A stretch of 64,000 nt of DNA from Spodoptera frugiperda. Lineage: Eukaryota > Arthropoda > Insecta > Lepidoptera > Noctuidae. Shown piece by piece: positions 27,536 through 40,700 of this stretch. A model generated the notes under the pieces. The model was given only the letters and a program-made list of their open reading frames with translations. It ran no database searches and had not been told where the DNA came from. Every line of letters begins with the position of its first letter. Positions within the stretch are counted from its first letter, which is position 1. A program made the position numbers and the translations under genes. The DNA is taken from positions 868,001 through 932,000 of the forward strand of contig NC_064231.1 of assembly GCF_023101765.2 (NCBI RefSeq). The letters run 5' to 3'.

Positions 27536-29107
27536 CAGTAAAAATTGCAGCTAATGTAATCATCCCTTCTTACATATTCACCGAATAAAAGGACCAAGTT
27601 TTATAAAAATGGTCTTTAAGTATACTTTTGCACAGTAAACTAAAAAAAAATCGGATGACACGGTGACACGAAGTGCATTTTAATAATTGTTTACTCCTTT
27701 AGAATTCACTTTCATGTAAGAAAACAATCATCGAAATTATTTAATGTAATGTTTAGTACTGCAATAAAACACTAGCTGGCAATCCAAACGCATGTGTGTA
27801 AATTGTTAAGTATTGTGTTCCTCTGAAAGTCATTCTTTTCAGTTTCCAACGCAATCGTTACTGGAAGTACACGTCACTAGGGGAATTTCCCAAGCTAATA
27901 AACCAAATAACTTCATATCCTCGCTGGGTAAACGAACACAGGCAGGCTCATTTAACACAGTTTTTTTTAACTCTTTTTTCAATTATATGTACTAAAATCC
28001 ATTTACATATGTATAAACCTAGAAGGTACACTAAGACAATAACGAGATGTTTCAATCTTTTTACTTTTACGCATAAAGGTCACAGAGGTTACACAAACTA
28101 GAATTGTTTTACCAGTTCCAGAAATGAGAATAAATTTCATTTCAACATATTAAAGTATCAAGAAATTGCGGATTACGAAACAGCAATATCACGATTATAC
28201 CTTCCATCAAAGCCGCATAAATTAATTAGAAGGGGATTATCATTTGACATGTTCTCATTCAGTGATCTGTTAGCGCGACGCTCAAAGACGTCTTCGATTT
28301 TATTTTGGTGTAGGTCTTAGTAAAATATACCTATATGGTACCACAAGGAACGAATAATGCGTTGCTTGCTCACCTTAATTCAATCCACGTGGCGTACAAA
28401 AAGTAAAATTATAACGTCTTCGTATCCTATTGCGGGTAATGAGATCTTTACAGAAACATCAAAATGTGCTTACTTTTACGTAATAATGTAAATGTATCGA
28501 TACAATAAAGCAACGCCAAGAGCAGAATAATGTGAAATCCAAAACGTATCTGAGGTACGCGATTTGTCAGGCAAACGTGAGTGTCCCATTAATAAAAGGG
28601 AACGAATCTTCCGTGCAAGACAAAGAAGCTAGTATCAATATTTATTGGCGTGCTTAGTATTAATCGGGGCGGATCGTGCCTTTGTATCGCGAAGGCGCGA
28701 GCGTACGTTGTCGGCTCCGAATAGATGGACTGTCGCGGTCGGAGCTCACCTAATTTTTCTACTGTGAATAATTTTTCGAGACCCGTGTTTACATTCTTGC
28801 AAAAAAAGCTGGCGAAAAAGTTTACGGAGAATTTTTGGAGGCTTACATGGAGCTGCATTGTTTTCTTTCTATTTTTACCTTATTTCGCTTTATTCATATC
28901 ATTACCATAAGAGCGTATCTCAATTCCATAAGAAGATTGTTTCATCTAAAACAAGCATTGAATGATACAATCTTCCTGCCTATTTTATTTAACATTTTTA
29001 TCGTATGGCTCGTAGCGCGTAGCGTAGAGATCTCGTAGCCGCGCCCGCCCTACAGGCCGACCGCCCGCTTGATATCGCCGGTATCACCAATAAAATTCAG
29101 ACTCGAG

Positions 29108-29150
29108 TCAGTTGAGTCAGTATGCCCCCAGACACGATCGAGGCAGGACG
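29108..29150 (+). promoter_or_regulatory. Candidate sfl core promoter: two Inr-like TCAGT motifs and a spaced DPE
   Basis: Within a GC-rich patch, TCAGT occurs at 29108-29112 and again at 29117-29121. Taking A at 29119 as +1, positions +28 to +32 read GGACG (29146-29150), which fits the arthropod downstream promoter element RGWYV at the canonical spacing. No TATA box is evident upstream. A GC-rich TATA-less Inr+DPE promoter is typical of insect developmental genes. Assignment to sfl is inferred from strand, from the donor at 29371 and from the absence of another gene. Confidence 0.5.
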
Positions 29151-29370
29151 TGTGGCGCGCGCCGCGATCTCGCTCTCTATTCGCGTACGAAATGTGTGAC
29201 AATAAGTGTTGCTTCCTCTTTGTTATCTAAAATTTTGATGTGTTTATAGACTAGTAAAGCTGTTAATATACTTAGAACTTTCTAACTAAATTATAATTGT
29301 TTAATATTAAATTGAGAAGAGAAGTGTAAATATACCTCTATCCCGCCTGCGAATGTAATCAACTGCAAGG
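29119..29370 (+). other. sfl: Putative non-coding first exon of sfl
   Basis: It runs from the inferred start site to a good donor, CAAGG|GTAAGA, at 29371. It contains a 25-codon upstream ORF (29122-29199) starting three bases after the putative +1. If correct it would splice to the acceptor at 37193 across a 7.8-kb intron. There is no transcript evidence here; the exon is inferred only from promoter motifs, composition and the donor. Confidence 0.4.
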
Positions 29371-32300
29371 GTAAGATGATTTAATGTGACTACTTGTTAT
29401 GATTTTTTTCTTATTTTTCGTTTTATACAAACAGTTTAGTCTATCATTTATAAATCAATTTTGCCCTTGAATTCTGTGGCGGCGGTGTAGTGAACAATAG
29501 TACGCACGCAACCGTTTTATGATTTCATCGCACATTAGTTTGTGATTTTCCATATTGCCTGTATCGTTGAGTCACCATGTCGACAAGTTTTAATATTATT
29601 TGTCCGGAACCAAATCGTCGGTTGTGACACAATAATTACACAAAATAAATCGTAATATTGGACTACAAAGGATGTTGCAAATAAACCGATTTTCTCACTG
29701 AGAGAGTTCAAAGGTATTAATTGGTATTTATGTCAACCCTGTTAGGTCTTCATACAAGCTTATTGCTCCCTAACGATGTTGTTTAGAGATAAAATACTGG
29801 TCATACCCTCATTAAACGTGTTCATGGCGCAAAATATTTCTCATTTTGAGAGAAATGTTGTACGTTGTCCTAATTACGATTATACAGTGTGTCTTGGGAT
29901 TGATTCTCCACGCCGAAAATGTTTTTTGTTTAAAATCGGAATTAGTAATCCTATGATACATAGAATAATATATGTAATACATGCTACAATATAATTTTAA
30001 GTTAAAAAGTAATAATGTGTGTTTATTCATTGTAATAAACGGACGTTAAATCGATCAGAAATGATAAATGTTTAGATATAGGTTTTTATATGTAGATTCT
30101 TATCTCGTAATATGATGTCAGCATTTTTTCGATCGTGCATTATGCTGTTACATACAGGCATATGTATATTTGGCCGGTCGCAAATATTGGCATCGTAAAA
30201 CTTTGCCACAAAAAACTACGCAGAATCCCTTACGCGTACGTTTCCATACCGGTATTTGAGATATAGTAATGGATATCATTTATGTCTGTCAGTTTTGATG
30301 ATATTATTACGTCAGAGTCTATTTCAAGCTGCGATTTGAAGGAAATCGATGTCATTTAACGGATTAGATTTGATCGAGTTACATTTTGATCCTTCGTTCT
30401 TTATAAGGAAAAGTTATGGAAAAAGTCTTTCTGTATCAACAAAAGAGTTCGACCATTGCTCTTACTATTTAAGATGAGAAATGGGCAGCATTGGAGTTGA
30501 GACAGCGATGTCGGCGCGTACTAAGATTGCGGTCGTATTATGCTTATGCACTGAATATTCATTGTCGCCACGCGCACTCCGTTGGTGCTCTTTAATCAAC
30601 TCCTTTAGCGGCTTACGATTTTTTCAACCATAAGGGTAACTACAAAACTTTTAGTAAATAAATTGTTTTAAGACTATTTGGTTCATTATTATTATCTACA
30701 ATGTAAAAAGTCATCTATAAAATCCTTATAATTTCGTCTCAAAAGACAAAAATAGGACAGGTACGAGGTATTAGCTCATAACCTCAAAATGAATTCTTCA
30801 AATTATGTAATTTACCTGTATACCTACCTATGCAGTACCTAGATACATATATGTATATAATATTCCGGTCAATGCTCCTAAAGAACATTGATTACATAGT
30901 ATTAGCGTTTCTTTTTTGGACCTTCCGCTAAGTAGGACGCGTAAAAACTGTATAATAAGATATTGATGTTCACCTGTCATAGGTATTCGATGCCTATTAT
31001 GGTAATGACTAGTTATGCGATTTGAGCGCGAAACACCTATTTACGAGTATATTATTCAAATAAGCTTACCTAGTAACAAACAAAGCTCAGAGTTTGTAAT
31101 ATCAGAACGCATTGAAGCAAAGCTATGATTTACAGCGCAAGCAAAGAAAAACTTACATCAAAAGAATTGTTTTGCCAGGAGAAAACAAACTCAATGTTAG
31201 TGGAAAACCAATGGACACTGTATCTAAGAGTAAAATTACTCGAAAAATTGGTTCGGAAAGGATCTCTGTGGTAGCTTTATTGAAAAAAGGTCGGCTTGAT
31301 TGATATTCGAACTTTACACGTTGAAAATGGTGAAATGCGAACCGTTTCGGTTTTTCGTCTCTGGCAAAAAAAGATTGACTCAATTTGTTCTTGTCCGTTA
31401 CGAAATAAACTCGACGAAGGGTATTTTTAACTACAGATTTATATTTAGGGTGAGACAGTAACCGTGTTATTTCGTTTAAACGAAATTAGGGAGTTAATTC
31501 CCTTTTCTTATTATGAAGTCATTAGCTTATGATAAAAATAATACATTTTGGTTTGAATTTCACAAGTTTCATGAGATATTCATTTCTCAGCCTACGGGTT
31601 CTTAATCTGATAATTTTCTAAATCCTCCATAAAAATTAAATAGTCATTTGGCTAATTACCACCCCTCGTTTCACCTTCATAAAGCACAATGGCTCCAAGC
31701 GATTCGTTCTCTTTCTAGCGAAATACTTAACGTGTTTTTACGAGGCGGTATCATTATTCTAACAAAAATTTAATTACCTCAACTGAGGTGCTCTAGGGGC
31801 CTATTGTGCCTTAAATAAAACGTCGTACGCACTGCCGGCGACGGTCACGAGAGAGCTCACTGTGATAGATGATATTCGAGAACAATTAATCTTGGGCAAA
31901 ATATGCGGACGATTTGCGAGCGAGTGGTCGGGCCTAATGGTCGGGAGATTATCACGCGTCCACGTCCCGCGTACCCCACCCGTCGTCATTAGCGGCTATA
32001 ATGTCGCTATAGCTGTACTTACCAGCGAATTAATTGATTGCCATAACACCAACTGATATCAACAAGCACTGATATAAAAATAGTGACGTTTGCATATAAA
32101 AGACGTCGAGGGAGGCAATAACGTGTCGGCATACAGCCATATATCATAGTGAGGGTTTTCATAAAGGAGGCGACGCCGACGGGGAGCCGTGCGCTCGGAC
32201 ACTGAAGGCGTTGTTATGCGACGCCGCTGTCCTCGGATAATGTCTTGCATAAATTTACTGTAATCGTGTAAAGCCAGTGCCACTTGCATAATTTAACGCA

Positions 32301-35300
32301 AGCAACGCTGTTTACATTAAAAACGTCACAGGCAGACATTTAAAAACAGCTGCACTGCGAGTCTACGTTTCTGCGTCTGTTAAGTGAATCCACTAATTAT
32401 GCATGAGAACACTCGGCAATAACAAGAATTTAATGGCGCCAATGTTCCGTTAATTGGAGATACCTGTTTGCAACTTGCATTGCCTTGCAAACTAGAATCG
32501 GTTATTGTACCAACGTATACAGGGAACTAATATCGAACCGATTGCTTTCGAGCAATTAAATACCACTTCAATTATTATGTTCCATTCTGAGTAACGACAA
32601 GAAATTTATTGTTTTGCTAATAACCAAAATTATCTTCCTTCTGCTTTTCATCATCTTCATTGTTATTAAAAAGCATCCCTAATTATCTTGGTATAATTAA
32701 TATACTTTAAGAAACCTCAAGCAAGCTATTCACAAACAACGAGATCTCTTAAGTAATGCTTAGCTGAAGATTTAAAGAGAAAACAAAGAGGAACTTGATA
32801 ATTCATTAAGCATAGTTTGTGCTGAAGTTTTGAAGCAGTCTGATCAATGTGGATAATTAAAATGCAAACAAAGTCTAAAAATAAGAGTAGGACTAAATGA
32901 AGGCTGTAGCTACGTTTTGAAACCTTAATTTTAATCAGATTTGGTGGGTTCCAGGACAAGTAACCGTAGAGTACGGTGTGAACGTGTTTGCTATAGAGAA
33001 GTTGGGCGAGCCCGACAGGCAAGCACGGGTAAGTCGTCGCGCTAATGCAAATTAGTGGAATCACAATTAGCGCTCGATTGTTGTTCGCCCTGCAACTTGC
33101 ATTTAGCAAATGAAACGGCCAGGTAGAAGATTCAACAAATAAATTATGGAATGGCACACTCTGTTTTCCTTCAATTCTACTATCTGCTACGTTCTCTGCA
33201 AAAACGTTTCAATATTGCCTGCAGCACCCACCGCAATGATGCAATATTTTATCTAAGTAATGAACGTTCCAGTGTTTGCACTTGGTTTCATGTTTTCGGT
33301 TCATACTAAATCATTTTTCTGGAATGAATGCAAATTTGTTTGCACCATAAAATAATCCTTGGCAGCCGGGTAAAAAGGTGTATCATTATTTATATTCCGC
33401 TCAAAACATTTAAACCCCATAACATGTAGACACACTTTTATTAAAAACCACTGCAATTAATAACGTGCTACAAGACGAATATGTTGAGCTATTTGTACAG
33501 CAAACAAAATGTCCACGGAATGTCCCTCGGGTTGACAGATGATGTTAAGGGCAATTAATCTTGACCAAATATGCGGGCGAATTGTGGGTTTCGCCTCCGT
33601 AGCCTAATAGCGACGGTTGTGCGATGTTCCAACGCCTTGCGTGCTTCTCTTCTCTCTCGCGTTTATCTAGAAAGAGTAGATAAAACAACACTTACATTTT
33701 TGGAAAATTACGTGCGTTCTGAATGCGTCATAGATTTGTGTTGTACTATTTCTATTTTATTGTTATTTTAGTTCTTTTAGAAATTATATGTTGTTTACTT
33801 TAAACTAGACAACATATATTTTCTTTTCATTTCAAAATGATATAAAATTTTATTTATAGCCAGTAAGTTGCCTGTTCCATATCTATTAGAGCGCGTACAT
33901 TTCACAAAAAGTATTTTGTATAATGGTCATACCATTTTGCTAGGACAACAAAGATAAAAATAATACCTCAATGTCCACTTTGAGAAAACATTTAATGGTA
34001 TCTGAAAGACCCCTGTCATTTTCAGCGTATCGTCGGATTCACACAGTTCAATATTTTAGAAGTTTGATCTTCGTGTTATACGAGTTTCATGGTAGCATTA
34101 TTATGCGGGTTTTCTGAACGGTGCCCGTGACGACGAGGTGTGGTGAACGAGCAAAGTTATAATAAGTTCGTCCCTTCATCTCTCGAGCGACGCCATTGTC
34201 TTTTGATCCGATATAAAGGCGCTAACACTACATACTACGTTTATTCTTGTCAGGAAAATAAAACCAGTATATTTACCTACTCCTGTTTCTTTTGTTTTTC
34301 GATTATGGTAAATTACTTTTAGGAAAATATATAACCTATCCTAAGCTTCTTTACTTACAATGTCCTCTTTTGTTAGTAAACTATCAATTTTCTCCTCACT
34401 AACTAGTTCAGTCGGAGCACGTGTTATAGAATTCGTATAACGCCAGTCATCCAACACAAAGTCCGGCTAACCCTAATCATTAATAGGTAATTCGGCCCGC
34501 TATCTTTCGTGAAAAGGGCCAAGGGTTAACTAATAATTGTTTTCGCCCGTTACCCGTACTTCTGTAACCCGTCCAGATCGTTTACGGTCATTCCCTTAAT
34601 GAGATTAATGCATCACTATCTTAGCTACTTCGTTTGTATTATATTTCGGGTGATATATCTACTCGTATGCATTTCATTTAATATAGCACATTATTTATTA
34701 GATTCTTATCTTTGTCAGATGAGATCTGAATCTCATAAATGTATTTTATTATTATTTCACCATCTTATATTAGGATAAAGTAAGTTATATGTTTATTTCA
34801 TGTAGCAACATTTCATTTCGTTAATTCCCGTCAGTACCGTAGGTAGGTCGTAGGTACATATTTATTGTTATTATATGTTGAGACTTTGAAGATACTTTGT
34901 GACTTTTATTACATGTTACGCACTGTCATTGAAACTGGGATATTATATTTACTTTGGAATACTTTACCTGTAATCCTACTTGACGTTTCTTTTTGTACCA
35001 ACTTATCGCTACACGGAGTTTATCGTCAGAGCCATTGCTACGCTTTACTCGGACGTTCCCTTTAATTAACTACCCTACTTTTTCTTCGTCTCCTACTCAT
35101 TTCACTGCAATCATTCTTGTCTCTAAATAATTTTGTTTTAAAGCAGCATCTCATTTTCGCATAAAAATAACATTTTACAAGGGTTGGATCCTTTCCAGCT
35201 GTAAAGGACGTTAATTTCGATTTAAACTTCTCGGGCCTAACTTCGCTGTCGAATACTTTTAGAATAGTATTTTCGTTCGATTTAAAGATGTTAAATAAAA

Positions 35301-37193
35301 TGATCTTATATACTTAGCAGAATAGCTTTTTTAGGCCTGAAAATTGTATTTTTACATATGGCATTTCCAAATCTTGGTACATAGAGTAGGGTTTTCTTTT
35401 TCAATTTACATCAGACCCTACGATTTTATCGGGGCGAAGAAATAAAGCACGTCCCGACAGTGAGCAGTTTGAATTAACCTTTCGAGTAGCCTTGTAGATT
35501 CGTGGCCCGGTTACGAGCGGGTCATCTGCTAGTTAATATTCAAAGGGTCGCACAATCACGGATTCCGTACGCGTCTCTGCTCCACCGACGCTCACTGTGA
35601 CCACCCAAAAACCTCCCTTTTACTTACCAAATAGACTACCTACACTGTTTGTCTCTAAAATTACGTAGACTATTTAGTCAAATGAAACAAAAATTTCGCA
35701 AACAGTAGAATGAGCGCGTCACATGAAATTTCATTAGAGCTAAAACATGTTTTCGGACAATAGGTATCGCAGAATATTCACATAAGCTCGGGACCCTCCA
35801 TTACGGTTCGTTCGTTTACTGAACACAAAGACTGACGTATAAAAATTCTTTTTCTTATCAACAGATACTAAAGTAGAATATGAAAGTGTTACTTTTTTCA
35901 GTCATGTAATCAAGGCTGATGGGTTCGATAAACTGTCGATAGTTGATATCATTTTTTGTGTTATCTGTAAATAAACGCGAACGCATTTTCTTACATTTTC
36001 CTCTCCTAGACCCTGGAGACATCCTATTTTCAGAAGCTAAGTGATGTCACAGACAGTGAAAGGCACAATTGTCAACTTTCTATTGTTTTTTCCAAGTTAC
36101 ATAACAAAACTAAGTATTACGTGTATACAAATCAAACAAATGAATTCCTTAATTTAATAACTCGATATCATTTTACACAATCCAATAAACAAAATTGAGA
36201 AAACGTGGCACTCAGACTCAAATGTTATACGTCGATCATTTCATTATTGTATGAATCTGATTTCACGTTCATTAGTTAACTTTTTGATCAAATTTAATTC
36301 AGAATTTTGAGGATTGTTCGTTCAATTTCACGGTTGAATGGATTTGTTTCGGGACTGCAAAGAAATGTTTCAATGTAAGCCTACATTCAAATAATGCGAA
36401 GAGGGATTTATAGGAGCGGCCGGTCCAAGTAAAGTATTCACGATTGAATAATTGAATAAACACAGATTCAAAGATAAATCGAAAATGACTAATTGATTAA
36501 ATATTTATTTTATAAACTTAGCTTTAACTTTCGTTCGCCTAAAATTTGGTCCTTTGAGACGAGATATTAGAATAGCTATTTTTATTATACCTAATCATTG
36601 CTTCACTTCAAATTTCCTGTATCTCTTGTAGGTGTTGCTTTGAAAATATATAAGCCAATGAATCTATTTTACATACGTACCATTATCAAGTGAAGCTGCA
36701 AATCATATAAAAATTTCCTTATGGGAATCCTTCGTCGTTAACAACCGCACAAGTTACAGTATTGTAAATAACAAGCATGTTCAAGACGATGTCTGACTTG
36801 AATGTCGCAAAACATCACAAATTATGAGCAGAACCTATCCAGCTAAATGGCACATACTAAGTACTATGTATGTACTGACTTACACCTTAAAATTATGGAC
36901 CTAGCCTACGATTCCTGTTTTAACAGTAATAAAACCTTCGCAGCATAACTTATTGCCGTAAGGAAAGTTATAATCAAGCACTTGTTCTGTTATAATTAAA
37001 ATTTACGACTATTCCGTTTGTAATTAATGGCAGTTTCTATGGTTATATCATAGCGACGTTTATAGTAGGTCTGTTTAATGCTCTTGTCTCGCTGTTTTCC
37101 ACTTATGGAAATATAATCTAATAAAATCTCAATATAACAAAGCATTATTTCAGGAATATAAAATAATAATACTTTTGTTTTTGCTTGTTGCAG
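29371..37193 (+). other. Putative sfl first intron (7.8 kb)
   Basis: The stretch is bounded by the GTAAGA donor at 29371 and the TTGCAG acceptor at 37193. No coding segment was recognised inside. It contains GC-richer islands at 31800-32230, 33000-33110, 34430-34620 and 35420-35600 that resemble conserved non-coding elements. Boundaries depend on the unproven first exon. Confidence 0.4.
31883..33586. promoter_or_regulatory. Two related 35-bp motif blocks in the putative first intron
   Basis: CAATTAATCTTGGGCAAAAT followed by ATGCGGACGATTTGCG (31883-31918) and CAATTAATCTTGACCAAAT followed by ATGCGGGCGAATTGTG (33552-33586) are clearly related, while their flanks are not. Between them lies TAATGCAAATTA (33043-33054), a POU/homeodomain-like site. 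They are likely cis-regulatory or conserved non-coding blocks; the function is inferred. Confidence 0.35.
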
Positions 37194-37792
37194 ATATCAC
37201 CGATGAGCCGAAGCGTAGTAGACTCTGATCTGTCCTGGAGACGGATGCCGTGAGCTCTATACCAAGGAGCGCACGACGTCGGCGTGATGAGCACAACCCG
37301 CCATAATGCGTCGGCGGCCACTTTAAACTGGGATCGGACGCGTTTGTCGGCTCGAGATGGCCGTCAATCGCGGCGAACGCGCATTCAGCCTCCCTGCGCA
37401 CGCGCAATCCCATACTCCACCGCGGCACTATGAAATGTGGAAACACGGCAAGTGGCGACAGAAAACGTCACCACCAAGGACAAACCCAGCCGTTAGGGTT
37501 CCGAGATAGAGACTTTATTTAGTGAAATCCTTAGAGGCCTAAGTGTTACTTTTGTGTGTAAATATAGTGGTGAATAGATGTTAAGGATGGCGGGCGAGAG
37601 TAGAGGTTTGCGTGCGCCGCTGCTGGAGTGCGGTGGAGCAGAGTATGCACATCCGCACAAAGCTTCGGCGCCAAGATGCTGCTTCTGGCTAGCTAGCCAC
37701 GTCAACGTGAGGAAGTGTGTCGCCGGTGTGATGCTGCTATCCGTCCTCACCATATTCTTCTATACATATTACGTCACAGTACCTCTCACCAG
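37194..37792 (+). CDS. sfl: sfl exon with 5' leader and first coding segment (residues 1-71 plus two bases)
   Basis: Coding starts at 37578. An in-frame TAG sits directly before that ATG, so the reading frame cannot extend upstream; a second in-frame ATG at 37587 (Met4) is an alternative start. The segment encodes a 46-residue cytosolic tail with basic residues and a CC pair, then a hydrophobic anchor (about 47-68, containing VMLLSVLTIFF), as expected for a type II Golgi enzyme. The donor is AG|GTAAGT at 37793. The upstream limit at 37194 rests on a pyrimidine-rich acceptor ending TTGCAG and is inferred; 37194-37577 is read as untranslated leader. The tail is not conserved between phyla, so the assignment depends on the donor phase joining exon 2 (AG+T gives Ser72) and on topology. 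Confidence 0.85.
37203..37522 (+). promoter_or_regulatory. Cluster of upstream ORFs in the sfl 5' leader
   Basis: Upstream ATGs at 37203 (16 codons, stop 37251), 37287 (48 codons, stop 37431), 37306 (6 codons, stop 37324), 37357 (50 codons, stop 37507) and 37430 (30 codons, stop 37520) all terminate before the main ATG at 37578. They overlap one another in different frames. If the exon is transcribed as inferred, scanning ribosomes would meet them first, which commonly lowers main-ORF translation. Their peptides are not recognised. Confidence 0.55.
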
Positions 37793-40700
37793 GTAAGTCA
37801 ACTGCCTACATTCACATGAATCTTCACTGAAACGCACAACGCTAAATGTTTATTAATGAACATACAACAGAAAGCAAAAGTGGACTGACCGTATTGTGTG
37901 CAATACAAATCACTTGAAGCACGATATGATACTCAAACCACGATTTATTGTTTCGACTATTTTCTTTCATAATTGAGATGTTAGTTAATTGTGATGCAAT
38001 CTTTATAACATCAAATATTTAACTTTGCTCATTATAACATTATATTCATTAAAATTTTAGCGAAACGCGCCAGAATTTAATTAATTAATCTAGTTGAAAA
38101 TATGCGCCATTGGCATAAAATCCAATTTGCTTCCTATCGGCAGCAAACACGTAGTTGATACGAATTAATAATATGAAATTATCGCATTCGGACAGCTCTT
38201 CGTTATGTCACACAGTTATTTATTGGGATTAGCTTGGAGTTAAGTAGATATTTATGTTGTCCGTTTATTGTTTTCTATTTGAAAAATAATCATATGAATT
38301 CAAAGTAGGCCAACTTTCCTGCGTATAAAATAGCTTATTATGTTTTAAAAAGGGTCGCTTTTATGTGTAAACCCCTTTGACATGCAAGAGACGTTTTCAT
38401 TTTATATCCTAAGATTTTACGGAAACGTATTTGCATAAACTCATCCTATTCTTATCTCAGTTGAAGTACACGTACAGAAAACTCCTATTTTCTGGGTGTC
38501 TTCCGGTCGCATAGAAACGAATTCAAGTGTCACAAACATGTTTTAGAAACACCGAACTCGTTCAGTCAAATATATTTACCTTTTATTTCAATAGCAAGGG
38601 ATTCATTATGCATAAAATTGGCATTTAATATCTAGAGGAAATTGCTTCGCGGAAGTATTAAAGACGTTTAACTTTGTGCCGAGCGTCCTTGTCGCCCTTT
38701 GTTTGGCAGCTTTTCGCAGCTAAATTAGGACGAGGAGGCGAATATTTCAGAGTAATTTATAACGTGATTTTATGTAATTAGGGCAGATGGCGTGTAGCTA
38801 GGACCCATAATATTTTATTTTATCGGCTTAAAATTACATCGCCCGAGATGAGCGGCAGGGGCGGCAAGTTTCGCCGACTCAGTTCGATTTATAGCAAAAC
38901 TTGTGTTCTGGCTAATTAATGGAAGCTGCTTCGCTGCAAACTCGCTGATTTAAGGGCGTATTGTTTTATAGAACGTTTATTTCCTACTAACCCCCAATTG
39001 CGTTTACTGTCCAAATTTTCGCTTTCGTAATTTGCATGCAAATATAGCCTCATTAATGCTAATCACGCCTAATTGAGTTATTGATTGCAAGTAAATACGG
39101 AATTTGAATAGTAAATAAAGAATATTATATTAATGTCCGATAGCTAGGTATGTCGGTATGTCTTTTAAGTGTCGTCGTTAAAGTTTCCTCTTGGTTGATT
39201 CAGGCGTGGCTTTCATTAAAGCAAAGAGGCCACAAGATTCAGCCGCGGCTCACAGGACCACTGCCGGCTACGGATAAAATATTTCCACAAATTCCTGCCT
39301 TTATTTATTTTACGCTATTGAGATAAACCTTAATGGCGCTTTGATGTGGCTCCTACTTGGAACGCAGCTTTAAGTTTGGCAGTCTTTGATTGATTTTCTT
39401 GTAAAATTTGTTTCGGTGGTGACTTAGTACGCAAATGGTGTACTTGGATTTTAATTACCGGCCCATTTGCTCAGGTGCGGAGAAGTTTCCCCAATTCAAA
39501 TTGGCTTTTTATCACAATTTTGTGTTCAGCTGTTTTATAATTTAGATTACCTACATAAATCAGATACAATATTGAATTGTATTAGTGGATTGAGATATTT
39601 CGCACTTTGTGGTAGAGACACGGACATGTGTCTATAAAGTATCAATATGGAATAAATGAAATTCATGTCACGTCGCTATATTCCGTGACATTGAAACTCG
39701 GTAGCACCACTAGATATTAAAGCTAAACCAAAATGGGATTTTCTCCTGCGTCGTGGATGTCAAACATTTCACATACACTACAGATCACACATATCACGCT
39801 CACACACAAATCTCCATAGGTTCTTGTTTTCAGCGCTTATTCGTGTTGTATTGATCATCTGCCAACAGTATCAAGTTAATGTCACCATTTTCCATCAGAC
39901 ATACTAATGTAAAATTTAAATGTATTACAGTGACTAATAAATAAAATGTTTCCAGTCTGGTGTGGCGCGACCGCGTCCCGAGACCGTTGTCGCAATGCTC
40001 GTTGCTTGCGTCGCAGCAACAGGCGGCACGCGACCATCGCTCGGACGCGCGGCTTCGCATCGACGCGAAGGTGCTCGTGATCGTCGAGTCGGCCTACTCG
40101 CGACTTGGCCGCGACATCGCCGAACTGCTTGTCGCCAACCGTATACGGTAAGTTTACTCCATCATAACAATAAACACGTTATTGAATAGGTTTATGAATA
40201 ACTATAGAAATAGAAAATAAATTTTCCTTATTGAAATAAATATTTTCTCAATTTCTTACAATATTCTTGTAGCGTTTTTCTGTTGTCGGCAGCTTGCAAG
40301 GGCAAGTGAACAAATTCAGCATAAAATGCTCGAATCGCCCCTGAACATTAAACTTTAGACCGCTGCATAACGTGTAGCTCGAGTTCTGGAATGATAGTAG
40401 TTTCATGAAATGGTTTATTTAACTTATAAAATTTTTCACCATTTTAAACATTATCCTCGTTTGTGGGTTCATAGTCGTAAGCGAAATAAAAACTCTGAAA
40501 GTTCAAACTATAAAATATGACCTTGAAAATGAAGGCCTTAATTCAGACCATGCAGAAATTCGACTAAATTAATTCATTCGAAATTATAGGCAAATAAATG
40601 TATGACTTTCAGTAGCAATATCTTAAAGTTATCATGTAAATATTTACTGAGTTGGGTCTTGATAGGTGTTGTGGGGGGCGATGCGCCTCCCTTTGTTTGT

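Larger units (their letters stand above)
20118..28986. repeat. Tandem duplication, copy 2 (8869 bp)
   Basis: This is the second copy of the unit at 11411-20117, in the same orientation. The junction at 20117-20122 shows CTAT-TTTTT-AACC; the outer left edge is CTAC-TTTTT-AACC and the outer right edge CTAT-TTTAT-TTAAC, so the breakpoint shares only a T-run microhomology. Copy 2 is longer mainly because of an insertion of about 140 bp near 27396-27535. Divergence is patchy: nearly identical over kilobases, but strongly different around 23145-23205 compared with 14445-14505, and in the last third. It ends about 130 bp upstream of the putative sfl start site. Confidence 0.93.

Noticed and set aside
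31112..31303. 63-codon basic open frame (KKGRLD end)
   Set aside because: No domain or homology recognised and an opposite-strand frame overlaps it.
39960..40189. Alternative overlapping frame of 75 codons on exon 2
   Set aside because: It is a GC-rich shadow of the NDST frame; the NDST frame has matching phases and the conserved VIVES segment.
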